From the NCBI GenBank assembly GCA_963628435.1, contig CAVGEY010000006.1, forward strand, positions 40,860 to 104,859: DNA of 64,000 nt, given 5' to 3'. The notes beneath the pieces are model-generated. The model was given only the letters and a program-made list of their open reading frames with translations. It did no database searches and was not told the DNA's origin. The position numbers were made by a program, and so were the translations under genes. Below, piece by piece: positions 43,926 to 51,916 of this stretch; position 1 is the first letter of the stretch, and every line of letters begins with the position of its first letter. The DNA comes from CAKSQF01 sp963628435. GTDB taxonomy: Bacteria > Bacillota > Clostridia > Oscillospirales > CAG-272.

Positions 43926-45314
43926 TTACCGGTCGTCTGCGGAATCTTCGTCTTTGTTTTTCACGTAGTTTGACACAAGCTCGGCAATATCGATACCGGT
44001 TGCGCTCTTAACCGCGCTGAAAATCTGATCGGAAGAGTTTGTAACCTCTTTCATAAGTTTTGTGGTATTGTCGCTGCCGTACATCGTAATGCTGTCAACA
44101 TTCGAGAGCGGCTCTGCGATATTGCGTGCCATTTCGGGAAGTACCGTGAGCACCATTTCGAGCACCGACGCTTCGCCCATCTTCTTCTGTGCGAGCGCTT
44201 TTTTCTCGATTGCTTCGGCTTCGGCAAGGCCCTTTGCGCGTATACCTTCGGCTTCCTGCTCCATTGCGTATTTTTCGGCTTCGGCTTCGGCTTTCTTCGC
44301 AAGTGCCTGTTGCTCTGCCTCGTAACGCTGTGCTTCCGCATCCTTCTGGCGGCGTACAAGATCGGCTTCCGCCTTCTTCTCTGCCTCGTATTTCAGAGCA
44401 TCTGCCTTTTTGCGGATTTCGGCATCGAGCCTCTTTTCCTGAAGCAGAATTTCCTTTTCGGCAAGTTCGGCTTCCTTTTCTCTGCGGGCGATGTCGGCAT
44501 CGGCAGACGTGATTTCAATGGTTTTTCTCTGCTGCTCTTTCTGAATATCGTAAGCGGCATCGGCTTCGGCACGTTTGGAATCGGCCTGACGCTTCATATC
44601 CGACTGCTGCATCGAAAGCGCGGCATCCTGCTCGGCAATCGCTTTTTCGGTATCTACCTTTACGGCGTTCGATTCCTGCTTTGCCTCGGCCTCGGCAATC
44701 GCTATGTCGCGCTGAGCGTTCGCCTTTGCGATTGCGGCGGTCTTGCGGATCTGCTCGACATTATCGATACCCATATTCTCGATGGTGCCGGCATTATCCT
44801 TGAAGTTCTGGATATTGAAGTTTACGACTTCGATACCGAGCTTCTCCATATCGGGAACGACATTCTCGGTAATTTTCTTCGCGACGCCCTGTCTGTCCTG
44901 CACCATCTCTTTAAGACCGACAGAACCGACAATCTCACGCATATTGCCTTCAAGCACCTGCGTAACGAGACGTACAAGCTCATCCTGACGCATTCCGAGC
45001 AGCGATTCGGCGGCTCTTTCAAGCAGTGCGGGATTTGACGAAATCTTGATGTTCGCAACGCCGTCGACCATTACATTGATAAATTCATTAGTCGGGACAG
45101 CTTCGGATGTTTTGACATCCACCTGCATAACGCGCAGCGAAAGCTTATCAAGTCTTTCGAAGAAGGGAATTTTCCATCCGGCACGTCCGATAAGTATGCG
45201 TTTTTTCTTGTGCATACCCGATATGATGTACGCGGTATCCGGCGGAGCCTTTACATAACCGGCGACAAACAGCAGTATCGCAATGATCATAAAAAAGGGG
45301 AGAAGTATTTCCAT
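43926..45314 (-). CDS. Flotillin-like SPFH-domain protein
   Basis: A 462-residue membrane-associated scaffold. One N-terminal transmembrane segment (residues 3-20), an SPFH/band 7 domain (about 22-190, GRAGWKIPFFERLDKLSLRV), then an Ala/Glu/Lys-rich coiled coil (about 190-390) with repeated EAEA-type motifs characteristic of flotillins, and a C-terminal oligomerisation region. Flotillins organise membrane microdomains. The usual partner NfeD is not adjacent. Own strong promoter. Confidence 0.93.
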   Translation of the reverse strand: MEILLPFFMIIAILLFVAGYVKAPPDTAYIISGMHKKKRILIGRAGWKIPFFERLDKLSLRVMQVDVKTSEAVPTNEFINVMVDGVANIKISSNPALLERAAESLLGMRQDELVRLVTQVLEGNMREIVGSVGLKEMVQDRQGVAKKITENVVPDMEKLGIEVVNFNIQNFKDNAGTIENMGIDNVEQIRKTAAIAKANAQRDIAIAEAEAKQESNAVKVDTEKAIAEQDAALSMQQSDMKRQADSKRAEADAAYDIQKEQQRKTIEITSADADIARREKEAELAEKEILLQEKRLDAEIRKKADALKYEAEKKAEADLVRRQKDAEAQRYEAEQQALAKKAEAEAEKYAMEQEAEGIRAKGLAEAEAIEKKALAQKKMGEASVLEMVLTVLPEMARNIAEPLSNVDSITMYGSDNTTKLMKEVTNSSDQIFSAVKSATGIDIAELVSNYVKNKDEDSADDR

Positions 45315-45363
45315 GTTTTTCTTTCCTTTCTTTTTGGAAATCCATATGTTTCCGACTGATTTT

Positions 45364-45392
45364 ATTATATACTATAATCTTTTTATTGTCAA
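45364..45392 (-). promoter_or_regulatory. Promoter of the flotillin-like gene
   Basis: TTGACA, 17 bp, TATAAT on the - strand, 50 bp before the ATG. Confidence 0.92.
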
Positions 45393-45450
45393 TATTTTTT
45401 TAATTATTTTTAATAATCTTTTGATTATATAATGTGGTTTTATGATGTGA

Positions 45451-45479
45451 TTGACATCTGCTTTTTTCCGTGCTATACT
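45451..45479 (+). promoter_or_regulatory. Promoter of the DMT exporter gene
   Basis: TTGACA, 17 bp, TATACT on the + strand, 27 bp before the GTG start at 45506; the transcript leader is very short. Confidence 0.9.
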
Positions 45480-45505
45480 GAAAAAAACGAAAGGCCCTGC
45501 CATCG

Positions 45506-46384
45506 GTGAAAAACAAAAAAACAGCCGCCGTTGTATTTGCGCTTCTTGCGGCGGTCTTCTATGCGATAAATATGCCCTGCTCGAAAATCTTGCTGTCGCG
45601 CATCGGGCCGACCGTACTCGCAGGACTTCTCTACATCGGCGCGGGAATCGGGACAACAATTATATATCTGTCGAAAAGGAGCGGAATCGGTGCGGATGAA
45701 AAGCTGTCGTCCGCCGATTTGCCCTATACCGTCGCAATGGTCGTTCTCGACATCGCGGCGCCCGTTCTTCTGATGTTCGGCCTCAAAATCACAGCCGCGG
45801 CAAACGCATCTCTGCTGAACAATTTCGAAATCGTCGCGACCTCGATTATCGCGCTTGTCTTTTTCGGTGAGAAAATATCGGCGCTTCTTTGGGGCGGAAT
45901 CGGACTTGTAACCCTGTCGAGCATACTGCTCTCTTTCGAAAACATCTCGGCATTTGATTTTTCGTGGGGCTCGCTGCTCGTGCTTGCCGCCGCCGTCTGC
46001 TGGGGAATCGAAAACAACTGCACAAGAAAAATCTCCAGCAAAAACGCGTATGAAATTGTTATGATAAAGGGGCTGTGTTCGGGATTCTGCTCGCTCATTA
46101 TCGGATTTACGGTCGGGGAGCGTCTGCCGTCGCCGATTTACATACTGTTTGCGCTGATTCTCGGTTTTGTCGCATACGGTCTGAGCATATCTTTCTATGT
46201 TATGGCGCAGCACGAACTCGGCGCGGCAAAAACAAGTGCTTTCTATGCGGCGGCTCCTTTTGTCGGCACCTTGATTTCGGCGGTATTTCTGAAAGAGACA
46301 GTCGGCATACAATATTTTGCGGCGCTCGCTCTGATGACGGCGGGTACTGCGCTTATTATCCGCGATACACTGAAATGCCGCTGA
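45506..46384 (+). CDS. EamA/DMT-family transporter
   Basis: A 292-residue protein with ten hydrophobic helices in two EamA repeats (first about 5-145, second about 155-288; ANASLLNNFEIVAT closes the first half, GAAKTSAFYAAAPFVGTLIS the second). Typical of drug/metabolite exporters; substrate unknown. It starts with GTG at 45506, behind GAAAGG. The last 12 or so codons and the following spacer were duplicated to 48.6 kb (see the repeat entries). Confidence 0.9.
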   Translation: MKNKKTAAVVFALLAAVFYAINMPCSKILLSRIGPTVLAGLLYIGAGIGTTIIYLSKRSGIGADEKLSSADLPYTVAMVVLDIAAPVLLMFGLKITAAANASLLNNFEIVATSIIALVFFGEKISALLWGGIGLVTLSSILLSFENISAFDFSWGSLLVLAAAVCWGIENNCTRKISSKNAYEIVMIKGLCSGFCSLIIGFTVGERLPSPIYILFALILGFVAYGLSISFYVMAQHELGAAKTSAFYAAAPFVGTLISAVFLKETVGIQYFAALALMTAGTALIIRDTLKCR

Positions 46385-46640
46385 CCGTTTGTTATCGGCT
46401 TATTTTCGGCAAAAAAACTGTCATATTTTGGGTTTTCATCTGTCTTTACGGGCAGAAAGGCAAAAAATCTTCTCACCATAAAAAGCGAAAAATGATTTTC
46501 GCAGTGAAGAAAGGAACGATCACACATAATGAGAAAAACAGGTCTGAAATCGAAAATCGCCGCGCTTTTATCCGCGCTGATGCTGCTTGAGCTGCTCGCG
46601 GGATGCGCAAATCAGACGGCAGAGCCGAAAGACTCCACAG
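46350..46640 (+). repeat. Duplicated segment, copy A (DMT 3' end, spacer, signal peptide)
   Basis: Runs from the last codons of the DMT gene through the 144-bp spacer into about 110 bp of coding sequence for the lipoprotein signal peptide. Copy B at about 48597-48920 matches it nearly base for base in blocks, for example GACCGTTTGTTATCGGCTTA in the spacer and the whole MRKTGLKSKIAALLSALMLL coding stretch. Confidence 0.88.
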
Positions 46641-48586
46641 CCGCAACCGCAGCCGCAACCGCAGCAGACCCCACGACAACGGCTCTGCCGACCGATCCGA
46701 CAATACCGAAAGACACCGCAGCCGCAACCGACGGCGCAAAGACCGAACGTCCGGTCACGGCAGAACCGGTAACAACTGTTCCGCAGACCGACACGGCAGT
46801 ACCGAAGGACACCACAGCCGCAACCGACGGTGCAAAGACCGATCGTCCGGTCACGACCGAACCGGTAACAACGGTTCCGCAGACCGAGCAGAAAGTGCCG
46901 GACAATGTCTGTGAATACGCAAACAAGGACTGGAACGGAAAGACACTCAGAGTTCTTGCAATCGGCAACAGCTTCTCGGAGGATGCTACCACTTATCTTT
47001 ACGGTATCGCAAAAGCCGAGGGAGTCGAAAATGTCGTTGTCGGCAATCTCTACATCGGCGGCTGTACTCTCGACACCCATGCGTCAAACGCGAAAAACAA
47101 CAAAAATGCGTACAAATATTTTAAGGCCGATGCTTCATCGGGCGGAAAATTCGTCGAACGCGCGGACACTTCTCTGCTCTACGCGATAAAGGACGAGGAC
47201 TGGGACATAATCACAATGCAGCAGGCGAGCGGTTCGTCCGGTCAGCCTTCCACCTACAATACACCGCTCAAATATCTTATTTCCTATGTAAATGAAAACA
47301 AAACGAATCCCGACTGCAAAATCGCCTGGCACATGACATGGGCATATCAGTCGGACAGCACCCACAGTGCGTTCGCAAACTACAAAAACAGCCAGCTTGA
47401 GATGTATAAAGCGATAGTCAATGCCGTGAAAACGGCAGTCATCCCGACAGATGCTTTTTCGATAATCATACCGTCGGGCACAGCCGTTCAGGACATCCGC
47501 ACAGGCTATTTCGGCGACCGCGTAACCCGTGACGGCTACCACCTGAACGAAAGCGCACGATTCCTCGCGGGATACGTCTGGTACTCGTCGCTGACGGGAA
47601 AAATTCCGGACGGCATAAAGTACAATCCCGCAACGCTCTCGCTTTCGGACAACGATCTTGCGCTGATACTCGAATCGGTTAAAAACAGCCTTGAATCTCC
47701 GTTTGAAACGGTCGACTCCGTCTACACCGAAAAGCCGACCTTCGATCTTTCGGGATACACCGAATTCACCTATGATTTTACCCCCTGCGCTTACTGGAAC
47801 AGTACCGACTCCGGCTTGTGGAACACGGTGATTGCCTCTGCGGGAAACTCGAAATTCTTCTACGCGACCGAGCTGTTCGACAAAGAGACGCTTCCCGTCG
47901 GAACGGTCATAATCCTTGACGATGGCTGGCAGTACCGTCCCGAAGCATGGGCAAATTCGGATGCACAGAGCAGCAGGCCGGGAGTGGTCACGAACAACGT
48001 GCTTGTAATCACCGAGAGCTTCTGGGACGGATACAGATACCGTGCCTTTAATCTGTCGGCGGCGGGTGCCGGAAAAGATCTGACAAACGAAAAAGACGTC
48101 GCCTCACACATGAGATTCTATTTCCCGACAGGAAAGACCGTCCCCGACAAAAAAGTAACATTTGAAAGCGATCCGCTTCCCGAAATCGATCTGTCCGATT
48201 ACGAAAAGCTCGATCTTACCCTTGTGCGCGGCTACTGGAATGCCACCGAAGCAACTCTGTGGAACGAGATCATCTCGACTGCCGGCAACTCGAAGTTCTT
48301 TGTCGCAACCGAGCGATTCACGAGAGAAAGTCTCCCGGTCGGCTCGGTCATCGTCGTTGACGACGGATGGCAGTACCGTCCCGAAGCATGGAAGGGCGAC
48401 TCGCGCCTGACTTCCGCCCGTCCCGGAGTCAAAAAAAGCGGAATCGTGGTCGTTACCGAAGACTGGTGGGCCGATTATACCTCACGCGCCTTCAACATAT
48501 CGCTGATCGGAAGCAGCACCGAGATTACCGACGTATCTGAGGCGGCATCTCACTTCGGCATATACATTCCGAAAAAGCAATCGTAA
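46529..48586 (+). CDS. Secreted lipoprotein: DUF4886/SGNH-like esterase with Thr-rich linker and duplicated C-terminal module
   Basis: A 685-residue protein. Type II signal peptide with lipobox LAGC; a Thr/Pro/Ala linker with a repeat of about 36 residues (PKDTAAATDGAKT...PVTTVPQT, twice); a domain of about 260 residues of the SGNH hydrolase type with block I IGNSFSEDA (nucleophile Ser) and block V DGYHLNE (catalytic Asp-His); then two tandem modules of about 120 residues sharing LWN, AGNSKFF, LPVG and DDGWQYRPEAW. The modules are likely ligand-binding. A carbohydrate esterase or deacetylase role is likely, with no proof of substrate. AAAGGAA ribosome site. Confidence 0.82.
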   Translation: MRKTGLKSKIAALLSALMLLELLAGCANQTAEPKDSTAATAAATAADPTTTALPTDPTIPKDTAAATDGAKTERPVTAEPVTTVPQTDTAVPKDTTAATDGAKTDRPVTTEPVTTVPQTEQKVPDNVCEYANKDWNGKTLRVLAIGNSFSEDATTYLYGIAKAEGVENVVVGNLYIGGCTLDTHASNAKNNKNAYKYFKADASSGGKFVERADTSLLYAIKDEDWDIITMQQASGSSGQPSTYNTPLKYLISYVNENKTNPDCKIAWHMTWAYQSDSTHSAFANYKNSQLEMYKAIVNAVKTAVIPTDAFSIIIPSGTAVQDIRTGYFGDRVTRDGYHLNESARFLAGYVWYSSLTGKIPDGIKYNPATLSLSDNDLALILESVKNSLESPFETVDSVYTEKPTFDLSGYTEFTYDFTPCAYWNSTDSGLWNTVIASAGNSKFFYATELFDKETLPVGTVIILDDGWQYRPEAWANSDAQSSRPGVVTNNVLVITESFWDGYRYRAFNLSAAGAGKDLTNEKDVASHMRFYFPTGKTVPDKKVTFESDPLPEIDLSDYEKLDLTLVRGYWNATEATLWNEIISTAGNSKFFVATERFTRESLPVGSVIVVDDGWQYRPEAWKGDSRLTSARPGVKKSGIVVVTEDWWADYTSRAFNISLIGSSTEITDVSEAASHFGIYIPKKQS

Positions 48587-48596
48587 ATTCTCACGC

Positions 48597-48920
48597 TGAT
48601 TTCGGTTCCGACGATATTGTCCGCGACACGTTGAAACGCCGCCGACCGTTTGTTATCGGCTTATTTTCGGCGATGCAAAAAAATAAATTTTATGAAAAAT
48701 CTGTCACATTTTTGATTTTCATCCGTCTTTACAGGCAGAAGAACAAAATCTTCTCACCCCAAAAAACCGAAAATGCTTTCGGACCGAAGAAAGGAACGGT
48801 CACATAAAATGAGAAAAACAGGTCTGAAATCGAAAATCGCCGCGCTTTTATCCGCGCTGATGCTGCTTGAACTGCTCGCGGGATGCGCAAATCACACGAC
48901 AGAGCCGAAAGACAGCACAG
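48597..48920 (+). repeat. Duplicated segment, copy B (remnant DMT end, spacer, signal peptide)
   Basis: Copy of the 46.35-46.64 kb segment placed before the serpin gene. It starts after the stop of the preceding lipoprotein with a decayed, non-coding version of the DMT gene's last codons (TCCGCGACACGTTGAAACGC against TCCGCGATACACTGAAATGC), then a longer spacer with a roughly 18-bp insertion, then the same ribosome site and signal peptide. The remnant shows the direction of copying, from A to B. Confidence 0.87.
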
Positions 48921-50125
48921 TTTCAACCACAGCCGAAAAAAAGATCTATGTTGAAGTAAAGTCCGAAAATATGATGGCGGGAATCGAATCGTCGGGCGGC
49001 AAAGAAAAATCCGCCGATGACAAATTCATAAAAGGCACCGCCGATTTTGCGGCAAATCTTTTCGGAAAATGCGCAAGCGGCAAGGAAAACTGTCTTATTT
49101 CACCGCTTTCGGTCATGCTCGCCCTCGCGATGACATCAAACGGAGCGTGCGGCGAAACGAAATCGCAAATGGAATCGGTACTCGCGGGGCTTTCGACAGA
49201 CGAACTCAACGAATATCTTTACGGTTATCTGAAAAATCTCCCGACCGGCGAAAAATTCAAGCTGAACATCGCAAACTCAATCTGGATAAAGAAAGACGAC
49301 AGGTTCACGGTAAGCCGCGATTTTCTGCAGAAAAACGCCGATTATTACGGTGCGGAAGCATATATGTCCGATTTCGATTCCGAAACGGTCGATGATATAA
49401 ACGGCTGGGTGAGCGGCAATACCGACAGAATGATTGAGAAAATCATTGACGAAATAGATCCGTCGGCGGTAATGTTTCTCATCAACGCCATCTGCTTCGA
49501 TACCGAATGGTCAATCGGATACACCGAAAACATGATAAGAGAGGGTACTTTTACCGACATCAACGGCAAGGCGCAGACAGCCGAAATGATGAGTTCGGGC
49601 GAGAACAAATATCTGAAAGTCGAAAATGGTGTCGGATTCACCAAGCAGTACAGCGGCGGAAATTACAGCTTTATGGCATTGCTTCCCGATGAGGGTGTCG
49701 GGATGTCCGATTTCATATCGTCGCTCACCGGAGAAAGTCTTATATCGGCGCTGAAAAACGCCGAAATTGCCGATGTTACCGCAACCGTTCCGAAGTTTTC
49801 GTTTGAATACAGCAACAGACTGAACGAAATGCTTGAAGAACTCGGTATAAAAGACGCGTTTAACGTAAATACCGCCGATTTCTCGAACCTCGGAAAATAC
49901 GAAAACGGCAATCTGTATGTCGGCAACATCATCCACAAAACATATATCTCGCTCGATTCGGTCGGCACACGTGCAGGCGCGGTAACCGAAGTCGGGGTTG
50001 ATGCCACATGTTCATCGCCCACAAAATCGTATACGGTTACGCTTGACAGGCCCTTCGTGTTCGCCATAATCGACAACGGCACAAATCTTCCGCTGTTCCT
50101 GGGCGTTCTTACATCACTCGAATAA
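48809..50125 (+). CDS. Lipid-anchored serpin (serine protease inhibitor)
   Basis: About 438 residues. A signal peptide nearly identical to that of the upstream lipoprotein ends at lipobox LAGC, followed by a short linker and a full serpin fold: NCLISPLSVMLALAMTSNGA, LNIANSIWIKK, VMFLINAICFDTEWS, FMALLPDE, VTATVPKFSFEYS and the C-terminal DRPFVFAIID. The hinge of the reactive-centre loop reads VGTRAGAVTEVG: small residues at P12-P9, which fits an inhibitory rather than non-inhibitory serpin. The bait residue is uncertain because the loop is a few residues longer than usual. It should protect the cell surface from host or competitor proteases. ATG 48809 follows AAAGGAA. Confidence 0.93.
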   Translation: MRKTGLKSKIAALLSALMLLELLAGCANHTTEPKDSTVSTTAEKKIYVEVKSENMMAGIESSGGKEKSADDKFIKGTADFAANLFGKCASGKENCLISPLSVMLALAMTSNGACGETKSQMESVLAGLSTDELNEYLYGYLKNLPTGEKFKLNIANSIWIKKDDRFTVSRDFLQKNADYYGAEAYMSDFDSETVDDINGWVSGNTDRMIEKIIDEIDPSAVMFLINAICFDTEWSIGYTENMIREGTFTDINGKAQTAEMMSSGENKYLKVENGVGFTKQYSGGNYSFMALLPDEGVGMSDFISSLTGESLISALKNAEIADVTATVPKFSFEYSNRLNEMLEELGIKDAFNVNTADFSNLGKYENGNLYVGNIIHKTYISLDSVGTRAGAVTEVGVDATCSSPTKSYTVTLDRPFVFAIIDNGTNLPLFLGVLTSLE

Positions 50126-50146
50126 ATAAACAAAACGCAGATACAA

Positions 50147-50182
50147 AAAATCCGCTGTGACATTACAGTCACAGCGGATTTT
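50147..50182 (+). terminator. Intrinsic terminator of the serpin gene
   Basis: Perfect 15-bp stem AAAATCCGCTGTGAC / GTCACAGCGGATTTT with loop ATTACA; it abuts the 3' end of the convergent tRNA-Ser and could serve both strands. Confidence 0.92.
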
Positions 50183-50183
50183 C

Positions 50184-50273
50184 TGGCGGAGAAAGAGAGA
50201 TTTGAACTCTCGCGCCGGTTGCCCGACCTACACCCTTAGCAGGGGCGCCTCTTCACCACTTGAGTATTTCTCC
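50184..50273 (-). tRNA. tRNA-Ser (anticodon GCU)
   Basis: Class II tRNA with a long variable arm. Acceptor stem GGAGAAA/TTTCTCC, discriminator G, encoded CCA (50184-50186). The anticodon loop CTGCTAA between CGCCC and GGGTG gives anticodon GCT, reading AGC/AGU. Own strong promoter upstream. Confidence 0.96.
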
Positions 50274-50287
50274 AAGCCGTATTTGTT

Positions 50288-50316
50288 ATTATAGCCGTAA
50301 ACGGCTTATTTTTCAA
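50288..50316 (-). promoter_or_regulatory. Promoter of tRNA-Ser
   Basis: TTGAAA, 17 bp, TATAAT on the - strand, 15 bp before the mature 5' end. The -35 overlaps the last codons of the flavin reductase gene. Confidence 0.9.
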
Positions 50317-50947
50317 TAGATTTCGGCTTTTTATTTGTTAACTTTTTATGAACGGACTCTCCATGCCGATTGTTTTCCCTTTTTTTCGGCTTTTTTTCGA
50401 CCGACCAGCCGAATTTGCCGATTTTTTTGCCGAGAGAAAAATACTGTCCGTGAACATAGGCTATAAGTCCGGCGCGTTCGAGCATAAGTCTTCCCTCTTT
50501 ATCGACAAGTTCCTCATTGACATCGACGGCGATTATATCGGCGCATATCATATCATGGCTTCCGAGTTCGGTTACCGAGCTCACTCTGCATTCAATCGAA
50601 ACGGGTGATTCGGCAATCAGAGGAACATCTATTTCGGACGCGGGAACGGTTTTAAGCGAACATCTCTCGAATTTGTCGATGTCCCGTCCCGATCTCACTC
50701 CGCAAAAATCGGTTGCAAAAGCAAGATTTTCGGTTGTCAGATTAAGTGCGAACACACCGCTCTTTTTTATAAGATCGTATGTATAACGGCTTTTTCTTAC
50801 CGATATATATGTTTTGGAAGGTTTTGTATTGATAATTCCGGTCCATGCCGCCGTCATCACATCTTTTTCATCGCCGAATTTGCTCGTAACCAGAACGCAC
50901 GGCAGCGGTGCAAGCAGCGCACCCGCATCCCATTTGATTTTTGCCAT
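50306..50947 (-). CDS. Flavin reductase-like/FMN-binding split-barrel protein
   Basis: About 213 residues. Split-barrel fold of the flavin reductase/DIM6 family: PCVLVTSKFGDEKDVMTAAWTG at the N-terminus, then SVRKSRYTYDLIKKSG, where FMN phosphate is bound. The C-terminal 30 residues are a basic Lys-rich tail of unknown role. ATG 50947 follows AAAGGA by 9 bp; the ATG two codons earlier is only 3 bp away from it. The gene reads into the tRNA-Ser promoter without an obvious terminator, so it may be cotranscribed with the tRNA. Confidence 0.85.
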   Translation of the reverse strand: MAKIKWDAGALLAPLPCVLVTSKFGDEKDVMTAAWTGIINTKPSKTYISVRKSRYTYDLIKKSGVFALNLTTENLAFATDFCGVRSGRDIDKFERCSLKTVPASEIDVPLIAESPVSIECRVSSVTELGSHDMICADIIAVDVNEELVDKEGRLMLERAGLIAYVHGQYFSLGKKIGKFGWSVEKKPKKRENNRHGESVHKKLTNKKPKSIEK

Positions 50948-51103
50948 CTTCATCAGTCCTTTCGTATGAGTTTATTTTATCATAAAAACAGCTTTTTTCA
51001 ATAGTGCAGTCTGCACAAAATCGTTTTTTCTGATTGTTCAAACGGTAAAATTTATCAAAAAAATCAATGTTCACAAAAAAAATATCGATTTTCGGGAGAT
51101 GTG

Positions 51104-51112
51104 TGATATAAT
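51104..51112 (+). promoter_or_regulatory. Extended -10 promoter of the Thr-rich surface protein gene
   Basis: TGATATAAT (TGnTATAAT form) with no good -35. Transcription would start near 51119, so the mRNA begins almost directly with the leader hairpin at 51126. Confidence 0.72.
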
Positions 51113-51125
51113 AAACCAAGCAAAG

Positions 51126-51176
51126 CGACTTTCAGGCTGCTCTGTTATGCAGTCCGAAAGTCGGACAATCCGAAAG
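51126..51176 (+). promoter_or_regulatory. Structured 5' leader with mutually exclusive hairpins
   Basis: Hairpin 1: CGACTTTC (51126-51133) with GAAAGTCG (51156-51163), extended inside by GGCTGC/GCAGTC, loop TCTGTTAT. Hairpin 2: GTCCGA (51152-51157) with TCGGAC (51161-51166), loop AAG. Hairpin 3: TCGGA (51161-51165) with TCCGA (51169-51173). TCCGAAAG occurs twice. The three cannot coexist, which is the layout of a switchable leader. No known riboswitch class is recognised. Confidence 0.5.
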
Positions 51177-51192
51177 CGAACGGTTACAAACT

Positions 51193-51864
51193 ATGAAAGA
51201 TAAATTGTGCGCGGGGCTCTCCCGCATATTCTGCCTGATTCTCTGCCTCTCGATATTCTCGGCGGCCGCAGGCTCACTTTATGTTTTTGCCGCATCCGAG
51301 GGCACGGGAGAATCGTCTGCCGAAACATCGGCGGAAAAGCCTACAACCGACACAAAAGCCGTCACCGCAGGCACCGTAAATACAGTTGCGGACACGGCCG
51401 TGACATCGGACAGCACGGTACCCGTAACATCGGGCGGCACGGGGCTTCCGTCAACCGGTGATGAGCCCGTAACATCGGGCATTGAGACCGGAACACAGAC
51501 CGAGCCGGCATTGACAACGGCACTTACAACCGCCATCACGGTAGTGACAACTCTCGCTCCGTCGCACGATCCGGTAATCGCAACTCTCTCTCCGACGGTC
51601 GACATTCCCAAAAAGCTGTCCGAAGAAGAGGCATATACATCGTCCGGAGAGTCCACGGCATCACCCGACGGCACAGCCGCCGATACGGCAAGCACCGCTC
51701 AAACCTCGAAAACGCCGACGAGCGGATCAGAGAAAGCGGGCGGCAACGGGGAGAAAACCGAATCGGACACAAAAGCGACCGTTCTGAAAATCTGCGTATT
51801 CTGCGCCGCCGCCGCCGTTATCGCATCCGCGGGGCTTATTGCGGTCAAGTTCATTCACCGATAA
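51193..51864 (+). CDS. Secreted Ser/Thr-rich surface protein with C-terminal membrane anchor
   Basis: A 223-residue protein: N-terminal signal sequence (hydrophobic residues 9-33), a low-complexity Thr/Ser/Ala/Gly stretch (about 35-190) with repeats such as PVTSGG and TTAL, and one hydrophobic helix near the C-terminus (LKICVFCAAAAVIASAGLIA) followed by the basic KFIHR. No LPXTG motif for sortase; the last helix should hold it in the membrane. No enzymatic domain is seen; it may be a spacer or glycosylated stalk. The ribosome site is weak, so the structured leader could matter. Confidence 0.72.
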   Translation: MKDKLCAGLSRIFCLILCLSIFSAAAGSLYVFAASEGTGESSAETSAEKPTTDTKAVTAGTVNTVADTAVTSDSTVPVTSGGTGLPSTGDEPVTSGIETGTQTEPALTTALTTAITVVTTLAPSHDPVIATLSPTVDIPKKLSEEEAYTSSGESTASPDGTAADTASTAQTSKTPTSGSEKAGGNGEKTESDTKATVLKICVFCAAAAVIASAGLIAVKFIHR

Positions 51865-51876
51865 CGATAAAGAAAA

Positions 51877-51908
51877 GGTGCCGATGTCATCGGTCTGACA
51901 TCGGCACC
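51877..51908 (-). terminator. Intrinsic terminator of the NYN gene
   Basis: GGTGCCGATGTCA / TGACATCGGCACC stem, loop TCGGTC; T4CT3 follows in the - direction. It probably also blocks read-through from the + strand gene. Confidence 0.83.
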
Positions 51909-51916
51909 GCAAAAAA

